Positions 50,082 through 63,509 of a stretch of DNA of 64,000 nucleotides are shown piece by piece. A program made the position numbers and the translations under genes. The notes under the pieces were generated by a model. That model was not told where the DNA came from and searched no databases. It saw nothing but the letters and a program-made list of their open reading frames with translations. The stretch covers positions 198,501-262,500 of the forward strand of contig JACVTC010000010.1 of the NCBI GenBank assembly GCA_016946835.1. Reading direction: 5' to 3'. Every line of letters starts with the position of its first letter. Within the stretch, counting starts at the first letter, position 1. This DNA is from Neocallimastix lanati (nom. inval.). Its lineage: Eukaryota > Neocallimastigomycota > Neocallimastigomycetes > Neocallimastigales > Neocallimastigaceae.

Positions 50082-51427
50082 AAGAAAAAAAAAGAATTAA
50101 ATTATATGAAATAAATAAAGGGATTATATAAAATTAAATAAAAAATTATAATGTTCTTTTTAAACTATTATCAGTTATAAACTTATGTGACATACCATGT
50201 ATTTAAAAATATTAAAATCGTTTCACTATATTTTTAAGTTATAGGTAAATGAATTTATGGAATTTTTACTGGAAGGACTAAAAACATTATTTTTATATAT
50301 ATATATATGTATATACATATAAAATATTTAATAGTAAATTATTAATAATACCTCTATTAAAATTATCTGTTTAAAAATTTTTCATTTTTTAATATTATAA
50401 ATTTGTGATTAATTTTATCATAAAAATTAAAAAAATATTATATATACCCTAAAAATTATTATTATTAACTTCAAAAAAATATTTAATATTTGAAGAAATT
50501 TAATATATGATTTTTAATATTTGAAGAAATTTAATATATGATTTTTAAAAGAAAAAAAAAATTTAAACAAAAAAATAATATTTATTAGTAATTATTATTA
50601 TTTATAATAAATACTATGATGTTCCAAATTTAATATATATGATATTAATTTTTTTGGCAATTTTATTTATACAATTAACATATATAAGCTAATTATTATA
50701 AAGTCCTTATTATTAAATATTTAATATTATTTATTAATAATTATTTATTATTAATTATTTATTATTAACCGCTAACAAAAATATTTATTTTTAATTATTA
50801 TAATTATATACCCAAAAAAAAAAAAAAAAAAAAATTACTTTTAATATTATTTATATTTTAATATAAAACTTAATATACTAAAAACAAATTAAGAAAAAAA
50901 TAAAAAAAAAAAAAAAAAATAAATGACCTAATCAGTATAGAAAAATAAACAATATCTTTATTTTAATTATTACAAGTACCAATAAATTTTATTAAATTAA
51001 TAAATATTATTTAATGTTTAAATATTAATTTAATTTTTATATAATCAAATTTATTAAAGCAACTATTATTTTTTTTCTCCAATCCAAAAATTAAAAAATA
51101 TATTTAATATATTTTTTTTATAATTTATACATATATATTAAATCATAAAAATTGGAACTTTTCTAAAATATTCAAAACATTTAAAATATTCAAAACATTT
51201 AAATTATTATTATTTTATTATCATTTAAATCATTTATTTATTTATTATTATTATTATATTTTTAATATTATTTTATTTATATTATTATTTCTTTATTATT
51301 ATTATTTTTTTTATTATCCCTATTACAATATATATACTTCTATTACAATATATATATATACTTTCTTAAATAAATATATATTATATATAATTATTTAAAA
51401 AAATTTATTTTTAAATATGATATTTAA

Positions 51428-51501
51428 ATTACAATGAATCATCTATTATTTAAAACTTTTCATTTCATATATGTTTTAAATAATAGAAGATTCATTATAA
51501 T
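51428..51501. repeat. Inverted repeat, 29-bp arms, 16-nt loop
   Basis: 51428-51456 (ATTACAATGAATCATCTATT then ATTTAAAAC) pairs with 51473-51501 with about two mismatches. A diverged half-copy is at 52415-52440. Confidence 0.85.
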
Positions 51502-52170
51502 TTATTTTTTTATTAATACACATACTAAGGCTTTATAAAATTTTGAAAAATGTAATTTAATTATTTTTTTTTTAAAAAAAAAAATAAAAAGAAAAAAAAA
51601 TTATTATCTTATTTTTATTTTATTTTTATATTACTTCACTTTTTATCATTATTAATTATTTTTTTTTTATTTTAATTTAATAATTCTTCATTATTTTTTT
51701 TTTTTTATAACTTTATATCATTTTATATATACTTCTTTAAATAATTACATATAATAAAAATTTCATACCTAATATTTTATTTTTATTTTTTTTATTATTT
51801 TCATTTTTATAATCACTTTAAATGTATTATTTTATTTTTATTACTATTTTTAATATTATTTCATGTATTTATTATATTATTATTTTATATATTATTTTTA
51901 TTTTATATATTATTTTTATTTTATATATTATTTTTATTTTATATATTATTTTTATTTTATATATAATTATTTTATTTATATTATTATTTTATTTATATTA
52001 TTCTATTTATATATATATATATTTTTTTTTTAATTTAATTTATTTATATTTTTATTATTATTTTACCTATTCTATTATTATTTTATCTATTTATCTATAT
52101 TCTATTATTATTTTATATATTATTTTATTTTTATATTTCTTTTACTTCTATTTTTTTTTTATATATATAT

Positions 52171-52269
52171 TTCTATTGCGAAATATATTTACTTTCTTAA
52201 ATAATTATATTTAACATATATATTTATTTAAGAAAGTATATTTTTTAATATGATATTTCGATTATTGTC

Positions 52270-52307
<38 letters not shown>

Positions 52308-52408
52308 TATTTCTATTGCGAAATATATTAACTTTCTTAAATAATTATACTTAACATATATATTTATTTAAGAAAGTATATTTTTAAATAAGATATTTCG
52401 ATTATTGT
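52171..52408 (+). repeat. Duplicated 98-bp foldback unit
   Basis: Units 52171-52268 and 52311-52408 differ at about four positions and are separated by a T tract. Each unit folds on itself: CGAAATATATTTACTTTCTT with AAATAA on the left, TTATTTAAGAAAGTATATTT to ATATTTCG on the right. A more diverged third copy is at about 51331-51420. Confidence 0.85.
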
Positions 52409-52676
52409 GATTTTTCCATTATTTAAAACTTTACATTTCTTATTTTTTCATCGATACACATATACAAAAACTTTATAAAATTTTTGTTTTTAGTGTAATC
52501 AAATTATTGGTAAAATAAAAAAAAAAAAAAAAAAAAAATAAAAAATAATATTTAAATATTATTTTTAAATTTAATAAAAGAAAAAAAAATTTAATATTTA
52601 AATATTATTTTTAAATATAGATTAATCTAGATATAATTTCATATTATTTTTTAAATATATTATTTATATGAATGAT

Positions 52677-53794
52677 CTAGTTATAATTCCAATTATTTTG
52701 ATTTTCTTTCACATCAATCATACTTTCTAGCATGCTATCTTTGCTGTCATTTCTTAAGTAATAATTAGAATTATTAAGCATGCCAAAATTATTAGTGTTA
52801 CCTATCCCTGAATAGGTATAATTCTTTAGAAGATTTTGATTACTATTTACAAAAGAAGAATTTGAATTGCCAAATTTAGACATGGCCTTCTTCGAATCAA
52901 TTTTATTTGATTTAGAGCTAAACTGATATCCGTTACTACTCATATTTCCACCGTTATAACTATTATTACTTCCACCATAGGTTTCTACAGTACTATCATC
53001 CTTTGAACGAATTAATAATATTTGATCAATAAAGATCATCATATATTGAACATTGTTAACGACGGTTCTAAAATCTTCAATTGTAAAATTTAATTCCTTA
53101 TATTGATTATTATATAAAGCTACTTTTGCAATAGCTGTTACTAAAGAAACTGGTAAACCAATACATCCAATTAATGCGGAAACAACAATTCTATATTCTG
53201 AAATAGTTCTAAACTTCTTTAAAAATCCAAATTCGCCAACGGATTTATCAAAAAGATTTTTCTTTAATGCCATATATACAGATAAATCATAAAGTAAGGA
53301 AGCAACAATAATTGCTACTTGAATAAACCAATAATAATTGTAATAGCCTTCCACATGAGCATTATCATAAACTCCTTCTTTTGTATATAATGACGTTGGA
53401 CTTAAGAAAAATTGAGATATTGGAATTGAAATTTTTGTGATATTAAATAAGATACATGTAATATAAACATATCTAAGAGAACTCTTATCCCTTGCAACGG
53501 CCTTTGTACGAAGTAAAGGATACCAATCTCCAATTATTTCACCAATATACCAGAAGAAACTATTAATTTGACGTGATATAAACCATTTCAATGGACTTCG
53601 TTCTGTATTACCTATATCATTTGCACATTCTCCAGTTGCACTAATACTAAAGTAGTGCTTAATAAAGCCATTACATAATCCATCCACAATATCACCTAAA
53701 GTACTATTATATATTATTATTAATTTTAAAAATTAAAATTAATATTTACAATATACATAAATAAAGACTAATTTCTATATATTTTTCTTTAATA

Positions 53795-53828
<34 letters not shown>

Positions 53829-54201
53829 TTTATTATTGAATATATTACCGAAATACATAGTGATATAAAATAAGCTTCATAATTGGTTTTTTAAAATTAA
53901 ATTTATGAATAATAAGAAGTAATAATGTCCAATAAAAAAACTGAGATTGAACTGGCTTAATAAATGCATAAATGATATTTCTTACTATATCAATTTTAGC
54001 ATTTAATTTCATTATAGGTTGTTTATTGAAATCATTCATGTAGATGACATAGCAATCAAGACTAGTTCCTTTACTTACAATCCAACGCCAGTAGTCTGCC
54101 TTCTCTCCAGGTTCAATAAAATAATATTTATTTACAGTATTATACAAATTCAATGAATCTGAAGTTATATTATATTTTTCTATTTGCTCGTTAGTCAACA
54201 T
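52677..54201 (-). CDS. Gene B: paralog of gene A, multi-pass membrane protein, two exons
   Basis: Exons 54201-53849 and 53703-52677 encode 459 residues; Arg118 is split by the intron at the same place and phase as in gene A. The core follows gene A throughout: KPVQSQFFYWTLLLLIIHKF then NFKKP in exon 1, RQINSFFWYIGEIIGDWYPL then LRTKAVAR in exon 2, YNYYWFIQ, FGFLKKFRTISEYR, IGLP and NVQYMMIFIDQILLIRS. The N-terminal ~65 residues and the loop after the intron are more variable, sharing mainly the Gly-Thr-Ser-x2-Cys spot. The tail is Asn/Ser-rich with a Lys/Asp patch and ends NWNYN. Orientation is opposite to gene A, with the LINE and pseudogenes between. Start ATG follows an A-rich leader. No family recognised; the strong conservation of the core suggests an active, selected protein. 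Confidence 0.9.
53704..53848 (-). other. Intron of gene B (145 bp, phase 2)
   Basis: Donor GTAATA after TTTCG on the minus strand, acceptor ATAATAG before TACTTTAGGTG. It contains a long A tract (T run on the plus strand at about 53794-53821). Confidence 0.9.
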
Positions 54202-54515
54202 TTTTTTTATTAATATTTTTTTTTTTTTTTTGTTTTTATATTAATAAAAAAATTTTATTTATTTTTATTTTATTTTCTTCTTTTATTTTATTTTATTTAT
54301 TTTATTTATTTTTTTATTTTTTTTTCTATAATAAAAAAAATTATTATTCTATTTTTATTTATTATCTATTTTCAAATTTCTTAATTTACTAAATACAAAT
54401 TTATATTTATATATATATACTTCAACGAAGTATGAAGAAAAAAAGGTTTTTAGGGAAAATAGATATTGTATTTATATTAGAAAAATTTATATGTAACAGA
54501 TAATCATTCAATTAA

Positions 54516-54548
<33 letters not shown>

Positions 54549-54603
54549 AATAAAATATTAAAATTTATACATATACTTTTTTATTCATTATATATATATA
54601 GAC

Positions 54604-54659
<56 letters not shown>

Positions 54660-57480
54660 AATAATATTTATTCTTAATTTTCTTTAAACCTGTAGAATTT
54701 AAAAATAGCTGATCATCAATTCACAAAATAATTTATTATATTAATATTAATATATTATATTAAAACTTTATTTTTATGTCTTTCACTATCAATATCATAA
54801 TTCATATTGTTTTTATTTAATTTATTTTATATTTCATAAAAAATGAAATATAATATGGAAAAAATTAAATAAAAATAAAAATAAAAATATATAATTAAAA
54901 AGGAAAAAAAGAATGTAAAAAATTAATTCTTAAACTGTTCATATATATACTAAGGTTAAATACAATATTTATTATTAAATAAATTCTTAATAATTAAAAT
55001 AAAAAATATAATATACTAATAAAATATAAGTGAAGGATAATTTTATTCTGTATAATTATTTTTTATAATTTACGAAATATATATATTTATATATTAAATA
55101 ATAATAGCATAAATACTTTTTTTTTTTTTTTATTTTTAATACATTTTATTTAGATTTTTTGTTTTTTACTTCCTGTATCGTAAGCGTAAAAGTAAATAAG
55201 TAAATAAACTATATATGAAATAAATTTAAAAAAAAATATTAATTTAAAAATTTTTATTAAATAGTAAATTTATAAATATTCATATATAAGAATGTCCACT
55301 TATTTTTATTAATACTAATATAAATCATTTTAATATAATTAAAAATATATTCAAAAAATTAATAAATTAACATATTGATTTTCTTTGGGTTTATAATTAG
55401 TAAGAATATTAATTAAGAAGATATGTTAAAGCATTAAAATCATGAATCGGGTCAAAAATGGAAGAATATATTATATTAATATAAATATAAAAGATATATA
55501 TATATATATATATAAATTTAAAATAATTAAAAAAAAATATTTTATAAAAAAAATAAAAAAAAAAAAAAAAAAAGCAAAGTATTTTTATCATGATTAAAAC
55601 AAAAACAGCTTCAAATAAATAAATAAATTAACATATTATTATTATTATTATTTTTTTTTTTGGTCTTTAATTAATAAGAATGATAAGAATAGATATTAAA
55701 GTGTTTTTTTTTTTTTTTTTTTTTTTTTTTTGGTTTTTAATTTATAAGAATGATAAGAATAGATATTAAATCATTAAAATCATAAAACGGATCAAAAAAA
55801 AAAAGAGATTAGAGATTATATTATATTATTATATATTATATTAATTAAATATTGATATTTATAATTTTCTATATATTTTACAGCATATTAATAATATGTC
55901 ATATTAATTTTTTTTATACTATTTATTACATGAAGTTTTAAAAAAACAATATTCAATTTAAGGATTTAATAAAAATATATGTGTATATTTTATTTTTAAT
56001 ATAATAATAACTATTATTATTATTATTATTTTTTTTTCAACCTTAATAATATATTAATAAATAAAAATAAATTAAATGAATTATTTAAGTTTTAAAAAAA
56101 CAATATTCAATTTAAGGATTTAATAAAAATATATATGTATATTTTATTTTTGATATAATAATAACTATTATTATTATTATTATTATTTTTTTTTCAACCT
56201 TATTAATAATATATTAATAAATAAAAATAAATTAAATGAATTATTTATCCATAGAATTCTATATTCTTTTTACTATAGTTGCTTTTTATAAAATAGTATC
56301 TAATAAACAATAAGTAAAATATAAATTTGTATATATTTGTACCATTGGATGAAACATTTATATTTTTTTTATCAAAATTTTAATTTTATTTGATATTAAA
56401 AAAATTTTTTAATATAAAATTTAATAATTATAATTTTTTTTATATATATTTAAATTAAAAAAGATATTTTGGTTACTTTGATTTTAATTAAATTATAAAT
56501 AACTAAATATATAACTAAATAAATTTTTGTTGTACAAAAAATAATCATTATTTAAAAAAACATAAATAAAATATAAATAAAAAATAAATTATAAATATAT
56601 AAACAAATAATATTAATAATTAATAAATAAAATAATTAAAAATATTTTTTAAAAAAAAATTCAAAATATATTTCTATTATATATTCATTTATATTTAAAT
56701 TCATGTTAACTCTTGATTATTTAAAGCTTTAAATTTTTTAAAAAGTTATCAGATATGAATATTATATATTTTTTATAATAATTAAAATCAGAATTTCAAC
56801 AAAATAAACCAAAACAATGTAAACTAAATATACATATAAATAGGTATAAAAAAAGGAAAAATTTATATATATATTTATAAACATAAAAAAAGAATAATAA
56901 TAAAAAAAAGATTTTTTTTCTTTTTAAAACAAATAAACAATAATAAAGAAAAATAATATATATTATTTTAACTTTATATGAAATAAAATATATATATAAT
57001 AAATATTAATATATTTATAATAATACCTGATTAAGTAAAAGTAAATATTAATTTATTTATATTTCAGTATATTTATTCATTTGTAAAAAAAAAAAAAAAC
57101 TATAATTAATAAAATGGTTTATTTAATATATTAAAAATATATTAAATATATTTATAAAGATATAATTAAATTAAAACATTTAAAAAGTTAAAATATTAAA
57201 AAAATTATTATTGAAAAAAATAAAAAAAAAAAAAAATTACTTTATTAATAAAATATGATAAAAGAAAGATATCATTAATTTAGCTTCTAAAATGCAATAT
57301 TATTATAATATATTATTTAAACGTGAAAATTTTAATTTAGAATATAAAAACAATATAATTTATATATATATTATTTAAATGTGAAAAATTTTATTAAACA
57401 TATAATTTTTAATTTAATTCTAATTATAGATTTAATTTAATTTTATTAATTATAATAATTTAATTAAAAAATTACATTTT
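54202..57480. other. AT-rich spacer upstream of gene B
   Basis: The first ~30 bp carry the A-rich leader of gene B. A ~100-bp unit with AAGAATGATAAGAATAGATA occurs at 55670-55830 (twice) and in diverged form at 55385-55480. A 154-bp tandem duplication lies at 55935-56247. No gene is supported. Confidence 0.5.
55935..56247 (+). repeat. 154-bp tandem duplication
   Basis: Copies start at 55935 and 56089. They share GTTTTAAAAAAACAATATTC, AATTTAAGGATTTAATAAAA and CTATTATTATTATT, ending ATTAAATGAATTATTTA. They differ by a few substitutions and small length changes in the triplet run. Confidence 0.9.
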
Positions 57481-57510
57481 TCCAAAGATTTTTTTTTTAG
57501 ATCTATAAAA

Positions 57511-57585
57511 GGTAGCTGTTTCTCCACTGATAATGGTTCAAGAGATCACTGAATAGAAGTCTATCATAAAAAGCTGCTTAGAAGA
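57511..57585 (+). repeat. Copy of the 27-kb island repeat (SINE-like)
   Basis: GTAGCTGTTTCTCCACTGAT then AATGGTTCAAGAGATCACTG then AATAGAAGTC aligns at roughly three bases in four with the minus strand of 27290-27352. GGTTCAAGAGATC is close to a Pol III B box. Surroundings are low-complexity AT. Confidence 0.45.
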
Positions 57586-58668
57586 GTATATATAGAAATA
57601 TTATAAATATAATCTTTCTGTTATTATCATTATAAATAAAATCATATACTTATTATATATGAAAAGTTTTATTATTATAATTATTACTATATAAGCTTTT
57701 TTAAACTCTAAAAACGCTATCGATATGTACTTAAAATTTATTACTTAAATTATTTCTATTACAGATTTCTCTTCTAAAAGTATAAAAAATTAAATAATAT
57801 TATGTATTTCAAGATTACAAAAACCAAATGATTCAGAAATAATAAGTTTTTTCTCAAATTTATATTTAAAAATATTATTATTCCTTCGAAATAATTATTA
57901 ATTGTAAATATAAATTTAAAATATATAAAAATAAATAGCGTAATTTAACAATATAAATAACTAAAATATTAATATAATGAAACCAATAAAAAATAGTATA
58001 TATGAAATATAAATAAAATATACAATAAAATGTGAAGTGAAATATAAATAAAATAAACAATAAAATGTATATATAAATAATAAATAAAAATAAATAAATA
58101 TATAAATGTAAATGTAAAATATAGATAAAGTTAATAATGCAATACGTCAAAAATAAATCAATACAAATCATTATTTTAATAATATAATTTAATAAAATAT
58201 TCATATAAAGTAAAATTTATATATAAAGTTAAAGATTTAAATATTATCTTTTTATTAATATAAATGAGATTATTAGAAATATTGTTATTATAAATGTAAT
58301 CATTTTATTATTATTATTATTATTATTATAAATAATTATTTTTATTATTTTATTATTATTATAAATGAATCTTTATTATTAATACTAAAAATACTATTAT
58401 TATAATTAGAAATACAATACCTTTATAATCATTTTAAATCAATTATTATTATAATTATAAATACTAATTTTTTTTATGATATTATTATAAATACCAATTT
58501 TTTTTTTATGATATTATTATAAATTTTCTATATAAGTATTATTATAAATATAATATTTTTAATATTATTACAATTATAAATATAAAATATAACATTTTTA
58601 TTATTATTGATATTATTTCGATTTTAATTCAATATAATATATAAATATAATAATTAAAAATACAATTT

Positions 58669-58761
58669 AAATTTTTTTCTTCTAAAACATCTATATATTT
58701 CATTATTCATTATATATTTTAATTCTAATGAAATATATAGATGTTTTAAAAGAAAAAATTT
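58669..58761. repeat. Long hairpin, ~36-bp arms, 20-nt loop
   Basis: 58669-58705 and 58726-58761 are inverted copies around TCTAAAACATCTATATATTT / AAATATATAGATGTTTTAAA, with one base insertion and one mismatch. Confidence 0.9.
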
Positions 58762-59712
58762 AAAAGTATTAAAAAAACATTCATAATATGTTATTTATTA
58801 ATTATAAAAATGAATGATATATTAATATTATGGCACTGGTGGAATGTTTATATTAATATTTAATTTTATTTTATTAAAGATAATTGATATTAATTGATGT
58901 ACATTTTTAATAAATTAAAATTTAAAGATATTTTTTTATTATAAACTAAAATGGTTTATTTATTTACTTATTTATTTATTATTATAAATTAAATATATTT
59001 ATATTTTATTCTTTTTATTAAAAAAAATATATATATATATATAAAATTAATGTACAAGATTACATAAATTATTAATATAAATAAATCATGAAAGTTATTC
59101 TATAAAATTATATTTATTTATTTGTTTAAATGTAAATATAAACTTTAATTATTTAAAAACAAATTTTTAAATTATACATGAATGAATTATGATTAAAAAG
59201 TATGAGAATATTATATTTTTGTAATGAGGCTTTACATGAATTATGTGGCGTATTGTTTTATATATAAAAAATTAATGCATTAAACAAATAAACATAGGAG
59301 GTTAAAAATTTTTTTTTTATTTATAAAACTTCTAATTTTAATTTTTATATTAATATAAAAATTATTTGAATATTATATTTTAAAAAACATCTAAAGAATA
59401 TTTGCTTTATATATATTTTTAGGAATAGTAAAATAATATTATTTAAATAATAATATTTTTTTTTATATTTTTAAAATAAATAAATCTTTTTTTTTTTAAT
59501 ACTTTTTATAGATTTTAAGAATTTTTTAATATATATATACATTTTTTAAAAAATATATATTATGAAAATTTAAAAAATATTTTATATTTTAAGAATATTT
59601 TTTTTTTTCTACTTTTTTAAAAATATATGAATCTTCTAAAATATTGATGATATGATTCAATAAATAAATGTTAAGAAAGTTAAAAAAAATTTTTTTTCTT
59701 AAACTTTTATTT

Positions 59713-60080
59713 AAATATTTTATTTTTAAAGAATATTTTATTTTTTAAAGAATATTTTATTTTTTAAATAATATTTTATTTTTTAAAGAGTATTTTATTT
59801 TTTAAAGAATATTTTATTTTTTAAAGAATATTTTATTTTTTAAATAATATTTTATTTTTTAAATAATATTTTATTTTTTAAAGAGTATTTTATTTTTTAA
59901 ATAGTATTTTATTTTTTAAAAAGTATTTTATTTTTTAAAAAGTATTTTATTTTTTAAAAAGTATTTTATTTTTTAAAGAATATTTCATTCTTAAAAAATA
60001 TTTTATTTTTTAAAGAATATTTTATTCTTAAAAAATATATTATTGTTTAAATAATATTTTATTTTTAAGTAATATTTTAT
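59713..60080 (+). repeat. 19-bp tandem array, about 17-19 units
   Basis: The unit AAAGAATATTTTATTTTTT repeats with AAAGAA, AAATAA, AAAGAG and AAAAAG variants. Regular near the centre, it decays at both ends. Confidence 0.9.
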
Positions 60081-60237
60081 TTTTAAAAAATATTTATTAA
60101 AAAGATATATAAAACTTTTATTCTTATTTTTGTTTTTTTATTATAAAAAGAATTTTTTTTTAAAGATATATAAAACTTTAGAGCATTTAAAAAATACTCT
60201 TTATAAAGATCCATAAAACTTTTATTTTTTTTAAAAA

Positions 60238-60238
<1 letters not shown>

Positions 60239-60271
<33 letters not shown>

Positions 60272-60385
60272 TATTATTATTTATTATTTATTATTTATTA
60301 TTATTATTTATTATTATTTATTATTATTTATTATTATTTATTATTATTTATTATTATTTAATTATTATTTATTATTATTGTCTAA
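60239..60385 (+). repeat. TTA/TTTATTA microsatellite
   Basis: A pure TTA run is followed by TTATTATTTATTATTATTTA-type compound units. Confidence 0.9.
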
Positions 60386-63217
60386 TATACCAAAAATTAA
60401 TAAAATTATAAAATACTTATTTATTTTTTATTTATTTATTTAAATTTGTTTGTAAAAATTTTTAATGTTGCCAAAATGCAACATATTAAAAAAATTTATA
60501 TCATATAAATAAATTTATTGTTTATAATTTCTATGTAAAAAATTTATATTTGTTTTTTCTAAAATATTAATTTATATTTTTTAATATTTATAATGTATTT
60601 AGTATAGTATAGTTTTAATATTGGTATTTTTTAATAACTTTTTTTTATTAAATAACTATTTATAATATTTAGTATAAAAATTATAATACGTTCTATAAAA
60701 TACGTTAAAATGAATTAAACATATATATATATATATAAAAGTATTTCATTATAATTATTCTTTTAGATTTTTCCATTTTATTGTTTAATCTTAATATTTT
60801 TCATTAATATTAAATTTAAAGAACATAAATTAATAATATTAATAAATAATATTAATAAAATTTTTCCATATATAAAAACTAATAACTGAGTTTTATCATT
60901 AGTATATATTGTATATTTAGGTATTCTTATATATATATAGTCAATTGTAGCCCTTTGCTTTAATAAAATATTTTTTTTTATATAACTTTTTAGTATTTCC
61001 TTTTTTAATAGCTTAAATTCCACGAGAATTTAGCATATATATATCAATATATATAATAATAAAGTTTAATTAAAATATTAATTTTATCAATATACAATAA
61101 AAAAAAAAATATGTGAATTTAATTTCTATTTTTATATTTCTATATTTCTATATTTCTATATAAATTTTTCTTTTAGCAATAAATTTCTGTATTAAAATTC
61201 TTTTTATTATAAAAAATTTTTATTTGGAAGTCGTATTTTATTAACTATCTTTAATTTTGTAATGATTTTTTTAGAATTTTTCATTAATAATATTTTAATT
61301 ATTATTTAATATTTAACTTTTTAATGATGAATTTTTTAATGAATAATAATATTCTAATCAATATTTATAATGGATTATTTATTGTGTGGTGAATTTGGAC
61401 TTTTGCAATTATCATTTATTATATTAAATAAATATAATAATTTTGTGAGTATTTATACTTTAGATTATTAAATATAATAAAAATATTTATATATAATATA
61501 TATTATATATTTTACTCATAATAATAATTTGTACAATTATATTGATCAATCATATTTGTTTTGTCATACGATATTTTAAAGTAATTGTTATATTTAAATT
61601 TAGTTTATTAAATAGAAGTAGTATAATTTTTTAATACTTCATAAAATTATTATTTAACATATTTATTATGAAAAAAAAAATATAATGTTATACTAAAAAT
61701 AATTAATATATATTTATCCTAATTATTAATATCAATTTTATACTAAAGATAGTTTATATATTATAAATAAGAAAAAAAAAATATATATATATTTATTTGT
61801 TATTTTATGTGAAATAAATAAAAAATATAAAAATCGATATAGAATTATTTTAAAAAATTTTGCTAAATAAAATTTAAATTTTTTCTAAATTCATAATAAA
61901 CTCCACTTTATTTATTGATATTTATAAAAATTATTAAATTTATTTTATTTATTTTTTTAAATATATATATTAATATAAATAAAAAAAAAAACTTTTAAGA
62001 GTAAAAAACTTTTTATAATATTACATAATAAAGAGAAAGCTCAAGCCACAAAACTTTTTTAAATAAATTTATATAATAAAAAACAATGTAATTCGAATAT
62101 ACAATACTAAAATTTAAATATAATATAATAAAATAAAATTTTATATTTATAGAATCTAATTAAATAATGTTTAAAAAAATTATTTTGTACTACCGCATAT
62201 CTTTGATAATCTGTGTTTTAATGGAGTAAGGTAAAATCATAAACAATGACGAACTTTAAATTTTATTTTAAATTAATATAATCTTATATAATCTTTTATT
62301 TAAATTAATTTTTCTTTTTAAATTAATATAATCTTTAATTAAAAAAAAAAATAATGAAGTACAAATAAATTGTATACAAAAAAAAAAAAAAAATAATAAT
62401 AATAATAAATAATAATAATAATGAATGAAAAAAAATTTTTTTTCTTATTTTAAATCTTAATATTATAAAATATGTATGTCTTGAATATTCATTAAATATT
62501 AAAATTATATTTTGTTTTTTGTTTTTTTATAAATAAAATTTAAAAATATATAAAATATTAATTAATATTTTTTAAAATATATAAAAATAAAGTCTTTAAA
62601 ATAAATACATATATATTATTAATTAATTTTTTTAAAAGTTAAAAAATGTTATTCAAATATAATTATTATAATATTTTAATTTATTTTTTTAATGTTTATT
62701 CAACAAATTTTATACTTTTTTATTTATTTATTTAATTCCTTTTTCTTTCAATTTATTATTATACGATACTTATTTTTTTTTTTCTTCTTTGCTTTAAACT
62801 TTTTCTTTTTATTAATTTATTAATTTATTTTTTTAATTATTTTTTTTTTTTTTTTCTTTTTTCTTTTCAATTTATTCAATTTATTATTATATAATTTGAA
62901 CACAATCTTTATTTAAACTTTTATATTTTCCACTTCGATGATTAAATTATTATAATTTAATTATTATATTATAAGAAAAAATTACTTTCTTTAAAATCAA
63001 TCATTTTATAAAATAGTCCATAAATATATATATACTTTATAAAGTGGATTTTAAATGTGAATTTTTATTACCCTTATCCATTACCATTTATAAAATATTA
63101 ACTAATTTCAATTTATTAAATAAATTATACTTTTTTTTTTTTTCTTATTTTATTTTATTTTATTTTTATCATTTATTATCTTTTATTAATATTTAATCAT
63201 TTTATTTATAAATTTTA

Positions 63218-63249
<32 letters not shown>

Positions 63250-63509
63250 CAATTTATTAAGTAAATCATATTCTTTTCCTATTTTATTTTATTTTACTTT
63301 GTTTTATTTTGTATCTTTTATTATTATTTTTAATAATTAAAATTAGAATTATTTTATATTTATAATATAGAAAAAAAAAATCTTCCTATTATTCAATACT
63401 ATCTTATTTCAATATTAATTAATAAAATGGATATAAAGAATTAGTAAATTTATATATATATACATTACATAAATATATTGTATTTTTATTTTAACTTTAT
63501 TTATTTATT

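Larger units (their letters stand above)
49441..52676. other. AT-rich spacer with several tandem and inverted repeats
   Basis: No gene. It holds a 51-bp triplication (49929-50081), a 33-bp duplication of TTTAATATTTGAAGAAATTT (about 50475-50545), a long hairpin (51428-51501), and a duplicated 98-bp foldback unit (52171-52408), the main ones listed separately. Confidence 0.55.
57600..63509. other. AT-rich spacer downstream of gene C
   Basis: About 5.9 kb without a supported gene. It contains a 93-bp hairpin (58669-58761), a 19-bp tandem array (59713-60080), TTA/TTAT microsatellites (60239-60385) and a lone TTATGTGGCGTATT (59247-59260), a word also present in MITE-B ends. An 81-codon frame at 60778-61023 is discussed under rejected items. 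Confidence 0.5.

Noticed and set aside
51822-52214. 130-codon Ile/Tyr/Phe-rich frame
   Set aside because: Made of TTTTATATATTA-type repeats.
57878-58204. 108-codon Ile/Tyr-rich minus frame
   Set aside because: Low-complexity AT DNA; no motif.
60778-61023. 81-codon minus frame (MEFKLLKKEILKSYIKKN...)
   Set aside because: Of the short frames it is the most protein-like at its N-terminus, but it is as AT-rich as its surroundings and has no recognisable domain; transcript evidence would be needed.
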